A DNA stretch of 41,099 nucleotides, taken from NCBI GenBank assembly GCA_964645785.1, contig CAZYAV010000024.1, positions 1-41,099 of the forward strand. Reading direction: 5' to 3'. Below the pieces are notes generated by a model. That model made no database searches, was not told where the DNA came from, and saw only the letters and a list, made by a program, of their open reading frames with translations. Origin of the DNA: CALWZE01 sp964645785. Lineage in GTDB: Bacteria > Bacillota > Clostridia > Oscillospirales > Ruminococcaceae. This document shows, in pieces, positions 9,149 to 16,506 of this stretch. Both the position numbers and the translations under genes were made by a program. Every line of letters starts with the position of its first letter. Position 1 is the first letter of the stretch.

Positions 9149-10954
9149 TTGGGCGGTGAATTTGACGACGGTATGGACAGCACAGTTGATATTGGAGATG
9201 CGGAATTCAATGATTCTTCCGCCGAATTCAACACCGACTCGGCCGCAGATATTGGCGATATGATGGATTCGGTGTCGGAGGAAATCGAGACAGCCGACGA
9301 CTTCCCCCAAACGGATATTCCTGAACCCGACAATATGGAAAGCCTTATGGACAATGCCGAGGTTTCGGAGATTGAACCAACAGAAGTGGAACCCGAGTTA
9401 TCGGATGTGGCAGCTGAAATGCCCGAGACCGAACCCGAAGCGTGGGACGCCGAGGCAGAGACAGTGGAGGCGGAGACCGAGATACCGGAAGCAGCTGAAA
9501 TGCCCGAGACCGAACCGGAAGCGTGGGACGCCGCAGCAGAGACAGTGGAGGCGGAGACCGAGATACCGGAAGCAGCTGAAATGCCCGAGTCCGAACCTGA
9601 AGCGTGGGACGCCGCAGCAGAGACGGTGGGGGCGGAGACCGAGATACCGGAAGCAGCTGAAATGCCCGAGTCCGAACCTGAAGCGTGGGACGCTGAGGCA
9701 GAGATGGTGGAGGCGGAGCCCGAGATACCGGAAGCAGCTGAAATACCCGAGACCGAACCCGAAGCGTGGGACACCGAGGCAGAGACGGCGGAGGCGGAGC
9801 TGTCAGAGAATGACAACGGGACGTTTGATGCGGAATTTGATTCTTTAAACCCAGAGCTTGAATCGCTGCAGGCCGATTCTGAGATGCCTGAGAATTCTGA
9901 TTTTGACATGGAGGAGTATCCGGAAGACAAACCAAAGATCCGCTCTTTGGAGAATGACAGAATTCTGCGTACGCCTAAAGAGATATCGGAGGATGGGGGA
10001 TTTCGGGAAAACTTTCTAAACACGACTGACCTTGACAACTTCAAGAAATTTGAAACGGAAAACAAATACAGAGAGCGGCTAAACCTGGTTCGAGAGGGAT
10101 TTCGGCAGGAATTGGGCGACGAGGTCAGCTCCATGAGTGACGAGCAGATCGAGCAGATGTCCAGGGAGCGGGTTGCTGCGGTCAGAGAAGGCCGATATGA
10201 AAAAAAGAATGAAATTCCAAAGATAGAACCGGAGCGAGCAGAAGGCTCATTTGAAATACAGGAAAACGCACCCGAAATTGCCTCGGCCTCGGCATTGGAT
10301 GAAGGAGAAAATGCCGCGGAAATCTCGGAACAAAGGCCGGAGTTCTTTGACAAGTCCGTTGATTTCGTGTTCAGTGATGGCAGCGCTGCTGAGGTCAGTT
10401 TGGACCCAGCCAATCTTGCAAAGCAGTATGACAGCGCGAAAAAAGCAGGCGATGAAGATGCGATGGAGAGAATACGAGCGCTGCATGAATTGTCCACGCT
10501 GTATGACAGTCTGGATCTGACAGACGGCAACCCGGATATACCGCAGCTTGGCGGTATTCATAAAAATGTACGGGGTGCCATATCGGGATTTGAGTCGCAC
10601 CATATGCCGGCAAATTCTTCTACGGATGTGCCGAGAAATCTTGGAGCGACGATAGCTATTGACAAAACGACGCACAGCTTAACAGATTCATACAGGGGCA
10701 GAAACAATGCCGGTGAGAGGCAGTCGTTTCTCCCGGATGTATTGCGCGACAAAACCCCGCTAAAAAATCGCGTTGCAGAGCGGTTGGATCATGGGGAGTA
10801 TGTTGAAACGGTGAGGAATGAGGTCTATCGCATACGCGATGTAGCCGGGAATGACTATGACGGCGCGCTAAAACAATTTTTTGAACAGATCGCGCAGGAC
10901 ATAGCCCAAAGGGGAATCCCCAGGGGGATAAAGAAGGACAAAAAAAGGAAGTGA
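9149..10954 (+). CDS. Acidic-repeat protein with C-terminal HNH-like 'SHH' domain; candidate toxin/effector
   Basis: 601 aa. The start is TTG at 9149, supported by GGAGG at 9136-9140; the first ATG would remove eight residues. Residues 1-260 are extremely acidic and carry five 27-residue tandem repeats. Residues 260-370 are charged and helical (MSDEQIEQMSRERVAAVREGRYE). The last 110 residues differ: GFESHHMPAN (H484, H485), then LGATIAIDKTTHSLTDSYRG, then a basic tail. This order, an HH-M/I-P motif, 'ATIAIDK..H' and a second His, matches the HNH/Endonuclease VII-fold nuclease toxins at the C-termini of polymorphic toxins (AHH, WHH, SHH types). I infer nuclease activity. No signal peptide and no obvious immunity gene follow directly. 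Lying between the ATPase and the TM-hairpin proteins, it may be the substrate of this machine. Confidence 0.72.
   Translation: MGGEFDDGMDSTVDIGDAEFNDSSAEFNTDSAADIGDMMDSVSEEIETADDFPQTDIPEPDNMESLMDNAEVSEIEPTEVEPELSDVAAEMPETEPEAWDAEAETVEAETEIPEAAEMPETEPEAWDAAAETVEAETEIPEAAEMPESEPEAWDAAAETVGAETEIPEAAEMPESEPEAWDAEAEMVEAEPEIPEAAEIPETEPEAWDTEAETAEAELSENDNGTFDAEFDSLNPELESLQADSEMPENSDFDMEEYPEDKPKIRSLENDRILRTPKEISEDGGFRENFLNTTDLDNFKKFETENKYRERLNLVREGFRQELGDEVSSMSDEQIEQMSRERVAAVREGRYEKKNEIPKIEPERAEGSFEIQENAPEIASASALDEGENAAEISEQRPEFFDKSVDFVFSDGSAAEVSLDPANLAKQYDSAKKAGDEDAMERIRALHELSTLYDSLDLTDGNPDIPQLGGIHKNVRGAISGFESHHMPANSSTDVPRNLGATIAIDKTTHSLTDSYRGRNNAGERQSFLPDVLRDKTPLKNRVAERLDHGEYVETVRNEVYRIRDVAGNDYDGALKQFFEQIAQDIAQRGIPRGIKKDKKRK
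9413..9817 (+). repeat. Five 81-bp coding tandem repeats
   Basis: The unit starting GCTGAAATGCCCGAG begins at 9413, 9494, 9575, 9656 and 9737, exactly 81 bases apart. Each encodes a 27-residue block with MPE(T/S)EPEAWD at its front and EIPEA at its end. The fifth copy diverges after its middle. Copies are nearly identical in DNA, implying recent duplication or homogenisation, and the copy number may vary between strains. Confidence 0.95.
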
Positions 10955-10960
10955 GCCAAT

Positions 10961-12706
10961 ATGTCGAACGATGCCGAACGTGCTGAGGCCGAACGCCTTG
11001 AACGTGAGATTGATTCACTTGAGCGGCAGATTGAAAACACCCTGAGGCGGATTGAGCAGCTAAAGGGAGAGATTGCAGAAACACAGCAGATGGTTGCCGT
11101 ATCCACCAAAAGCGCGGAGGTTATGGGAACGGCGGTGGATGCCAGAATGCATACCTTTGCGCTTTCGATGAACAAGCTGGATTTGGACGTCGGCGAGCTT
11201 TTTGCTGCGCTTAAGGAGCTTTCGGACAGCTATTTCATATATAAAAACCTTTCCACAGCGACAAAGCTGATTACGCAGTATACGGATGAGTATCACACGC
11301 GATTTCGCAGCTATAACCGGCTTCGCAGGATAACACTGGGATATGTTGTGGGGGTTGATGCACAGATCTGTTCCTCCGAGACGCTGCGAAAAGAAGTGGA
11401 ACAGGCGTATCTGCAAAATACAGAATACTGGCTTGCGTACTGTATTATGGCCACAATGCTTTGGGTAAGCAACGAGCGAGAGGCGGCAAACAGATCCATG
11501 CGCAAGGCGCTGGCGATGGATTATCCCAAAAGTGCCCTGTATTTCCTGCTTGTACATCTGCGCTTTGGTCGGCAGGAGACCGCAAAAAAATGGTATATAC
11601 AGTACCTGTCGGTCTTTGATGAAAATAATGCCGGCAGTGATTGGCAGTATTTGCTGGAAGCGTGTCTGTGCGGGGCTTTTGGACAGGATCCCGCTTTTGA
11701 GACGACGGTTAAGGAACGAATTGTCCAAAGTCTTGTCAAGCTTCAGGGAATTCATCCGCAGTTTGGTATGCAGGTGGCGCAAAAGGCAACCGCTTTTGCC
11801 GAGACCTATCCCCATACAACGGAGTTCGAGTATGTGATATTAAAACGCATCTGCGGGGAATACGGTGAGATAATAGCATTGTTGAGCGCGGCGGAAAAAA
11901 ACGCCAGGCTTGCAGAAGAATACGAAAAGCTGTACGCCGAGAGCGTGCCGGACAGCAAGGATTTGGGTGAAAACATTGAAAACGTGCTGTATGCACTGAT
12001 AAGCCGCTATGATTCCGAGGAGCTTAAAGTGGTACAGCGCATTCGCTATAACGAGTGTATTGTTAAGGCGAAGGGGAATATCGGGGAGGCTCAGGCTTAT
12101 TTTAACACACAGTATGCGGATAATGAACGGCGGGCGCCCGTGGATGAGTTGCTGGTTTCCTATGCCTTTGACGCCGCCACAAACAGGACACAGCCGGCTG
12201 TTAGGCGATTTGCTGTTTCCACACTTGAGAAAAACTTAAAGCGCGGCTTCGAAGACTATGCGTCCCGGTATAGGGAAAAAGAGAGAAAGTCGTACACCTA
12301 TATAGTGGACGGCTGCAAGCTGACAGGTGATGAAAATGACGGGGCTCGCCTGGCCGGTGAACTGGACGCATATTACGATAAGAAAAAGATGAAGGAAATC
12401 ATGTCGGATAAGCCGGCGCTTATCTATATGCTGTTATGTCTGATGTCTTTAGCAACGCTGACCATTATGATTTTTGCCTATGCGCTGCCTGCGTTGATTA
12501 TCGGCATTATGCTGGGACTTGTCGGTAGCTTTCTGCTTTGGAGAAGGATAGTCGATGTGCTGGAAAACCTGAAAGAGAAGCGAAGACGCGGGCAGCTCAC
12601 CCTGAAAAACGCTCTCGAGGAGTTGAGGCAATGGCGGGCGAGGTTTCGGCAGGAAGATGCAAAGCATGTGCGGCTGCTGGATGCAGTTGAAGCGTTTGCG
12701 CTATAA
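10961..12706 (+). CDS. Coiled-coil / TPR-like / TM-hairpin protein, paralog 1
   Basis: 581 aa, ATG at 10961, six bases after the putative toxin gene, with AAGGAAG upstream. An N-terminal coiled coil (about 1-45, SNDAERAEAERLEREIDSLERQ..) is followed by a helical-repeat body. The most conserved part with its two paralogs is YWLAYCIMATMLW..AANRSMRKALAMD..KSALYFLLVHLRFGRQETAKKW at about 160-215, a TPR-like pair. Near the C-terminus two hydrophobic helices form a hairpin at about 484-530 (LIYMLLCLMSLATLTIMIFAYALP then ALIIGIMLGLVGSFLLW). A second coiled coil closes the protein (RRRGQLTLKNALEELRQWRARFRQEDAKHVRLLDAVEAF). Both ends should therefore face the cytoplasm. No enzyme motif. Three such paralogs in one operon suggest a hetero-oligomeric membrane assembly. 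Confidence 0.8.
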   Translation: MSNDAERAEAERLEREIDSLERQIENTLRRIEQLKGEIAETQQMVAVSTKSAEVMGTAVDARMHTFALSMNKLDLDVGELFAALKELSDSYFIYKNLSTATKLITQYTDEYHTRFRSYNRLRRITLGYVVGVDAQICSSETLRKEVEQAYLQNTEYWLAYCIMATMLWVSNEREAANRSMRKALAMDYPKSALYFLLVHLRFGRQETAKKWYIQYLSVFDENNAGSDWQYLLEACLCGAFGQDPAFETTVKERIVQSLVKLQGIHPQFGMQVAQKATAFAETYPHTTEFEYVILKRICGEYGEIIALLSAAEKNARLAEEYEKLYAESVPDSKDLGENIENVLYALISRYDSEELKVVQRIRYNECIVKAKGNIGEAQAYFNTQYADNERRAPVDELLVSYAFDAATNRTQPAVRRFAVSTLEKNLKRGFEDYASRYREKERKSYTYIVDGCKLTGDENDGARLAGELDAYYDKKKMKEIMSDKPALIYMLLCLMSLATLTIMIFAYALPALIIGIMLGLVGSFLLWRRIVDVLENLKEKRRRGQLTLKNALEELRQWRARFRQEDAKHVRLLDAVEAFAL

Positions 12707-12721
12707 AAAGGGGGGAGAACT

Positions 12722-14335
12722 TTGGCTAATTCGGCAATGCTGATTCGCGACCTTGAGAATACAATAAGCAATTTTAAGAGCAATGTTGACGTCAAAATTG
12801 ATTCGGTCAACACCTCGACTTCAAAAATTCGCAGGGTCACTGACGATATTTATGCAAATGTCAACAGGTTCAAAACGGACATGGTGCAGAATGAAAAGGT
12901 TCAGATTGCACACGAAAACATTCTGCGAATTGACCAGGTAATTAAAGAGCAATACAGCGATTATGATGCGATCCGTCGCACTGTTATGGGCGTAGTGCGG
13001 GATTTTGATATCAACCTTGTGCGCAACAGCACGATTCAGGAGCTGTCGGAAAGCCTTTGGATATCCAGTTCCCGCTATTGGCTTTCCTATGTGCTTATAG
13101 CGATTTCTGCTTGGGTAAACAACTATCCGGATGTAGCACGGAACGCAGTTTCTGAGGCGTGCCATAGGGATCGCTCCAAGTCGGCGTTGTTTTTTTGCCT
13201 GATGAATATGCGCTTTGGCAGGATCGAGACGGCAAAGCGTTGGTTTGAGGTGTATTTGCGTGCAGCAGATCCGACCGTCATGAGCCGCGAAACCGATATT
13301 GTGCTGCAGGCCTATTTGGCGGGCGTCTTTGGCAGAGATGCAGAGCTTGAAAACCATGTGACCCGTATCATTGAAGGATGGCTTGAAACACTGAGCGGGG
13401 ATGAGGAAATCGCTTCGGAGGCCGTGAGCATTTACCGAACGGCTATAGAGAATCTGGCTGTCGACGAGGCAATGGAGTTGCCGTGCTGTACCGAGAGCTG
13501 TACGGTGACGGGGCAGCTTAAAGCGGCATTGAACAACAGCCAGAAATATGCCGGCTGGATAGGCTTTTTGAACATGCTTAATGTTGACCTGAAACCCCAA
13601 AACGAGGATAACTATAAGGAGCGTGTGGATGAGGTTTTGCTCTCGCTCATTGAAAGCTTTGACGATGACGAGCAGGAGCTCAAGGATCAGCAGGAGTATT
13701 TCAACTGTATTATTGAAAGCCGTGGGGAGAGCGAGACGGCAGAACAGAAGTACGATGCATACCTTGCGCTTCGCAGCGATTCGTTTAATGTCGGAAAGCA
13801 GATGTTAAAATGGGTTCTCTATGACGATAACGGGCAAACGGATGTGTATGTTCGGCGCTTCGGTTTCCAGAACACAAAGGGATGGTTCAAACAGGCAGTT
13901 GGGCAGTTCACCGAAAAGCTCAAGGCTTCCTATCCAATCGAATTTCCGCTTTGCATAGACGGCTGGACAAGCATAAGCACCGGCAGCGACAGTGCAGAGC
14001 AGCAGGTAAGCCTGGAGGCATACTATAAAAACAATGCGTTCAGCTTTAAATATGTGAACACATGGAACATTGTGGCGCTCATTGTCTTTATTGCCTCCAC
14101 AGCATTGGCCTTTGTCTCTTTCCCACGGCTGATTTATGCCTTGGTTGGCACGGTTGCCGCAGCAGCGTTTCTGGTTTATAGAGTTATTTCGGCAAATAAA
14201 AAATATCCACAAAGAATGAAACAATCCAAGGAGCTTTTGGAGGGCAGTCTGGCCGAGCTTGCCGAAAGCAGGCGTGTCTTTGATGAGAATGTTGCCCAAA
14301 AAGAAAAGCTGCTTTCTTTGGCTGAGTTTTTGTAA
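12722..14335 (+). CDS. Coiled-coil / TPR-like / TM-hairpin protein, paralog 2
   Basis: 537 aa, TTG start at 12722 behind a GGGGGGAG site about eight bases upstream; the next ATG would cut five residues. It shares the plan of the genes at 10961 and 16507. An N-terminal coiled coil (LIRDLENTISNFKSNVDVKIDSV..) leads to the conserved block YWLSYVLIAISAWVNN..KSALFFCLMNMRFGRIETAKRWFEVYL at about 118-180, then a long helical-repeat middle. A TM hairpin lies at about 448-492 (IVALIVFIASTALAFVSFP and LIYALVGTVAAAAFLVYRVI), followed by a short helical tail that includes KELLEGSLAELAESRRVFDENV. It probably assembles with its paralogs through the TPR-like or coiled-coil parts. Function unknown. Confidence 0.8.
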   Translation: MANSAMLIRDLENTISNFKSNVDVKIDSVNTSTSKIRRVTDDIYANVNRFKTDMVQNEKVQIAHENILRIDQVIKEQYSDYDAIRRTVMGVVRDFDINLVRNSTIQELSESLWISSSRYWLSYVLIAISAWVNNYPDVARNAVSEACHRDRSKSALFFCLMNMRFGRIETAKRWFEVYLRAADPTVMSRETDIVLQAYLAGVFGRDAELENHVTRIIEGWLETLSGDEEIASEAVSIYRTAIENLAVDEAMELPCCTESCTVTGQLKAALNNSQKYAGWIGFLNMLNVDLKPQNEDNYKERVDEVLLSLIESFDDDEQELKDQQEYFNCIIESRGESETAEQKYDAYLALRSDSFNVGKQMLKWVLYDDNGQTDVYVRRFGFQNTKGWFKQAVGQFTEKLKASYPIEFPLCIDGWTSISTGSDSAEQQVSLEAYYKNNAFSFKYVNTWNIVALIVFIASTALAFVSFPRLIYALVGTVAAAAFLVYRVISANKKYPQRMKQSKELLEGSLAELAESRRVFDENVAQKEKLLSLAEFL

Positions 14336-14353
14336 ACAAGAAGGAGAGTCTAA

Positions 14354-14545
14354 ATGGAAAACACAACGAATCCGACCCCGGAAACATCCGTAGCCGATGA
14401 CTTTGAGGCGCTTATGCAGCAGCGGCTGAACAATACTGCCACACAGGGCACATCTGCGCAGGGGTTTACTGATTCCAGGCTCCAGGAAATGAACAAAAAA
14501 CTTCCCAATTGGAATCTGGAGCCGCCCACCAACTTTGTTGAATGA
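14354..14545 (+). CDS. Small 63-aa hydrophilic protein
   Basis: ATG at 14354 preceded by AAGGAGAG, 18 bases after paralog 2. The product is polar, rich in Thr, Asn and Pro, with one possible short helix (VADDFEALMQQRLNNT), no Cys, and no signal or membrane segment. Its stop overlaps the next start in ATGA (14542-14545), so it is almost certainly translated as part of the operon. It could be a small secreted or structural subunit; it is shorter than WXG100 proteins and lacks a W-x-G motif. No family recognised. Confidence 0.7.
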   Translation: MENTTNPTPETSVADDFEALMQQRLNNTATQGTSAQGFTDSRLQEMNKKLPNWNLEPPTNFVE

Positions 14546-15024
14546 TTGAGCCTGCAAAAAGCTATCCGGAGCTTCTGAAGCTGCTGGAAACGATCCGCGG
14601 TGACGGTTTTACACAGACCTATGCGTTGGCCATAGAGCAAAGCTGCTTTGATGAAAACGGTGCGACATATTCCCTTGTGGTAAACGCACTTTCGCGTCTG
14701 TATGAGCGGGAACTGGACTGCCTGGGCAAACTGCTTCTTCAGATTGTAGTGCAGGGGCTCTCTTACGGTGATGCGGTGTATATGCAGCTATGTCTGAGAC
14801 GTGCGGGCAGGCGGGTGACTGCCATGAGAATGGCTGCGGGCTCCAGGCTGCTGCATGACCAGGAGCGGGAGCAGCTTGTGAACGAATTGGAGAGGAATTT
14901 GAGCAATATTTATCGCAACCTCAAGGCGGAGCTTCGCAGACAGGACGGTGGATATATGGCGCAGGATGCCCTGCGGGAGCTTAAAAGGATACTGTGTCTT
15001 AAGGAAAACAGCGCAAATGGGTGA
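14542..15024 (+). CDS. 160-aa helical protein of unknown function
   Basis: ATG at 14542 within the ATGA overlap with the 63-aa gene, implying translational coupling. The sequence is helical and soluble: PELLKLLETIRGDGFTQTYALAIEQS, LVVNALSRLYERELDCLGKLLLQIVVQ, and a charged C-terminal helix REQLVNELERNLSNIYRNLKAELRRQ. No transmembrane segment or catalytic motif is visible. The last eight bases overlap the start of the AAA+ ATPase, so it may be an adaptor or regulator of that ATPase; that is inferred from position only. Confidence 0.72.
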   Translation: MIEPAKSYPELLKLLETIRGDGFTQTYALAIEQSCFDENGATYSLVVNALSRLYERELDCLGKLLLQIVVQGLSYGDAVYMQLCLRRAGRRVTAMRMAAGSRLLHDQEREQLVNELERNLSNIYRNLKAELRRQDGGYMAQDALRELKRILCLKENSANG

Positions 15025-16504
15025 TTATCTACAGACAAAAAATGAGGTTCGGCACTGTCTCATGGCGAGAACGCCGCTTGTTGTGCTTAAGACTGCGGAG
15101 AGGGAACGAGCCGAAAAAATGCTGCGCGAGCTTGCGGAAGAGCTGACGACAAGGATTTATTACCATACGGACAGCCGGGGCTTGCGTATATTGGGCGCAG
15201 CCGCACCGGCCGAGATGGCCGACAGTGACGCGCTGTTAATGGCAGCGGAGTTTTTTAAAAAACACAGCCACGGGATTTTGGCGCTGGGAGATGTCAAGCG
15301 AGCCAGTGAGGATAATCCGATGTCGCGTGAGCTGCTCTCGATACTTTATCTTGCCCTGGAATCGGGCGGCTCACTTATCCTTATAACGCCGGATCCTGTC
15401 TGGCAGCGCTTGGCTCAGTTTGGACTTATCACCCACCTGGATTATCCCGTGGAATCCGAACGCAGGGCGCAGTTGAAAGCTTTTATCGAGCGATACAAAA
15501 ACGCTTATTTGGTCGAGTGGGGCGACCAGGAGCTACAACGCGCGGCGGCATTGTTGGGCGGCTTCACCCAACTGCAAATCGAGAATATCCTGCGCAACGC
15601 ATTGGCAAAATACGGTGGACTACATAATGACAAGCTGGACGACCTGACGAGTCAAAAGGAGCGGATGTATGCCTGCCCCGTTGGCGTCAGTGTTATTGAG
15701 GTACGCCGGGATCTTGAAGTTTCAGGTCTTGAGACATTAAAGGCATGGCTTAAAAAGCAGCGCGCAGTCTTTTTTGCCGATGATGAGATTCTCACATACC
15801 GGGATTTGAAGCCGCCCAAAGGCGTGCTGTTAGCTGGTGTGCCGGGATGTGGGAAATCGCTTAGTGCAAAGCTTATAGCGCGTGAATGGGGGCTGCCGCT
15901 GCTGCGCTTTGACATTGGCGCGATTTACGATAAATGGCTGGGGTCGAGCGAACAGAGAATGAGTGAGGCGCTGCGTTATATTGAAAACATGGCTCCGTGT
16001 GTGCTGTGGATGGACGAGATTGAAAAAGGCCTTGCTTCGTCAGAAAATGAATCCAGCCGCAGGGTGCTTGGCCAGTTTTTATTTTGGCTGCAGGAAAACG
16101 AAAAAAGAGTGTTTGTTGCGGCGACGGCAAACGACATTGCGGCATTGCCGCCGGAACTGTTTAGAAAAGGTCGGTTTTCGGAGACATTTTTTATAGGATT
16201 GCCGAACAAATACGAGCGCGCACAAGCGATTGAGCGGTTCTGTTTACGTTCGCTGCACCGTGCTCTGCCTGAAGAGACATTGGAGCGGTTCGCAAATTTG
16301 ACACACGGATTCTCTTATGCAGATATTGAGTATGCTGTTAAAGAGACGGCGCAGTCAATCCTGACCGGCTCGGAGGATTCCGATACAACACTTGAGCAGG
16401 CAATAAACAGAATTGTGCCGATATCCCGCAGTAGTTCGGAAACAATTGAAAAGCTGGAAGCTTGGGGGAAAATGAGCGCCAGGAGTGCATCGGGGGAGGC
16501 TTGA
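15017..16504 (+). CDS. Ycf46-like AAA+ ATPase
   Basis: 495 aa. The start is taken as ATG at 15017, overlapping the previous gene by eight bases; the frame extends upstream without a better start. Residues 1-220 resemble the degenerate N-terminal ATPase-like domain of Ycf46-type proteins (TPLVVLKTAERERAEKML.., HSHGILALGDVKRAS, GGSLILITPDP). The classical AAA module follows: Walker A GVPGCGKS at about 274-281, Walker B CVLWMDEIEKGL at about 329-340, sensor 1 FVAATANDI at about 366-374, arginine region LFRKGRFSETFFIGLP at about 382-397, and a C-terminal lid with THGFSYADIEYAV. This domain is closest to FtsH/proteasomal/Cdc48-class ATPases, which remodel or unfold proteins. No protease domain or protease gene is nearby. 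It is the second motor of the operon beside the HerA-type protein. Confidence 0.87.
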   Translation: MGDYLQTKNEVRHCLMARTPLVVLKTAERERAEKMLRELAEELTTRIYYHTDSRGLRILGAAAPAEMADSDALLMAAEFFKKHSHGILALGDVKRASEDNPMSRELLSILYLALESGGSLILITPDPVWQRLAQFGLITHLDYPVESERRAQLKAFIERYKNAYLVEWGDQELQRAAALLGGFTQLQIENILRNALAKYGGLHNDKLDDLTSQKERMYACPVGVSVIEVRRDLEVSGLETLKAWLKKQRAVFFADDEILTYRDLKPPKGVLLAGVPGCGKSLSAKLIAREWGLPLLRFDIGAIYDKWLGSSEQRMSEALRYIENMAPCVLWMDEIEKGLASSENESSRRVLGQFLFWLQENEKRVFVAATANDIAALPPELFRKGRFSETFFIGLPNKYERAQAIERFCLRSLHRALPEETLERFANLTHGFSYADIEYAVKETAQSILTGSEDSDTTLEQAINRIVPISRSSSETIEKLEAWGKMSARSASGEA

Positions 16505-16506
16505 TT

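Noticed and set aside
9413..9817. CRISPR-like array
   Set aside because: The repeats are contiguous, 81 bases, in frame and without unique spacers; they are coding repeats.
9097..10530. Long Ser-rich frame on the minus strand (477 codons)
   Set aside because: It is the antisense of the acidic repeat region; the repetitive composition removes stop codons. No ribosome site, and the plus frame has one.
14354..14545. WXG100/ESAT-6-like protein, pointing to a type VII secretion system
   Set aside because: It is too short (63 aa), has no W-x-G turn and no paired helices, and no EssC-type multi-domain FtsK ATPase is present.
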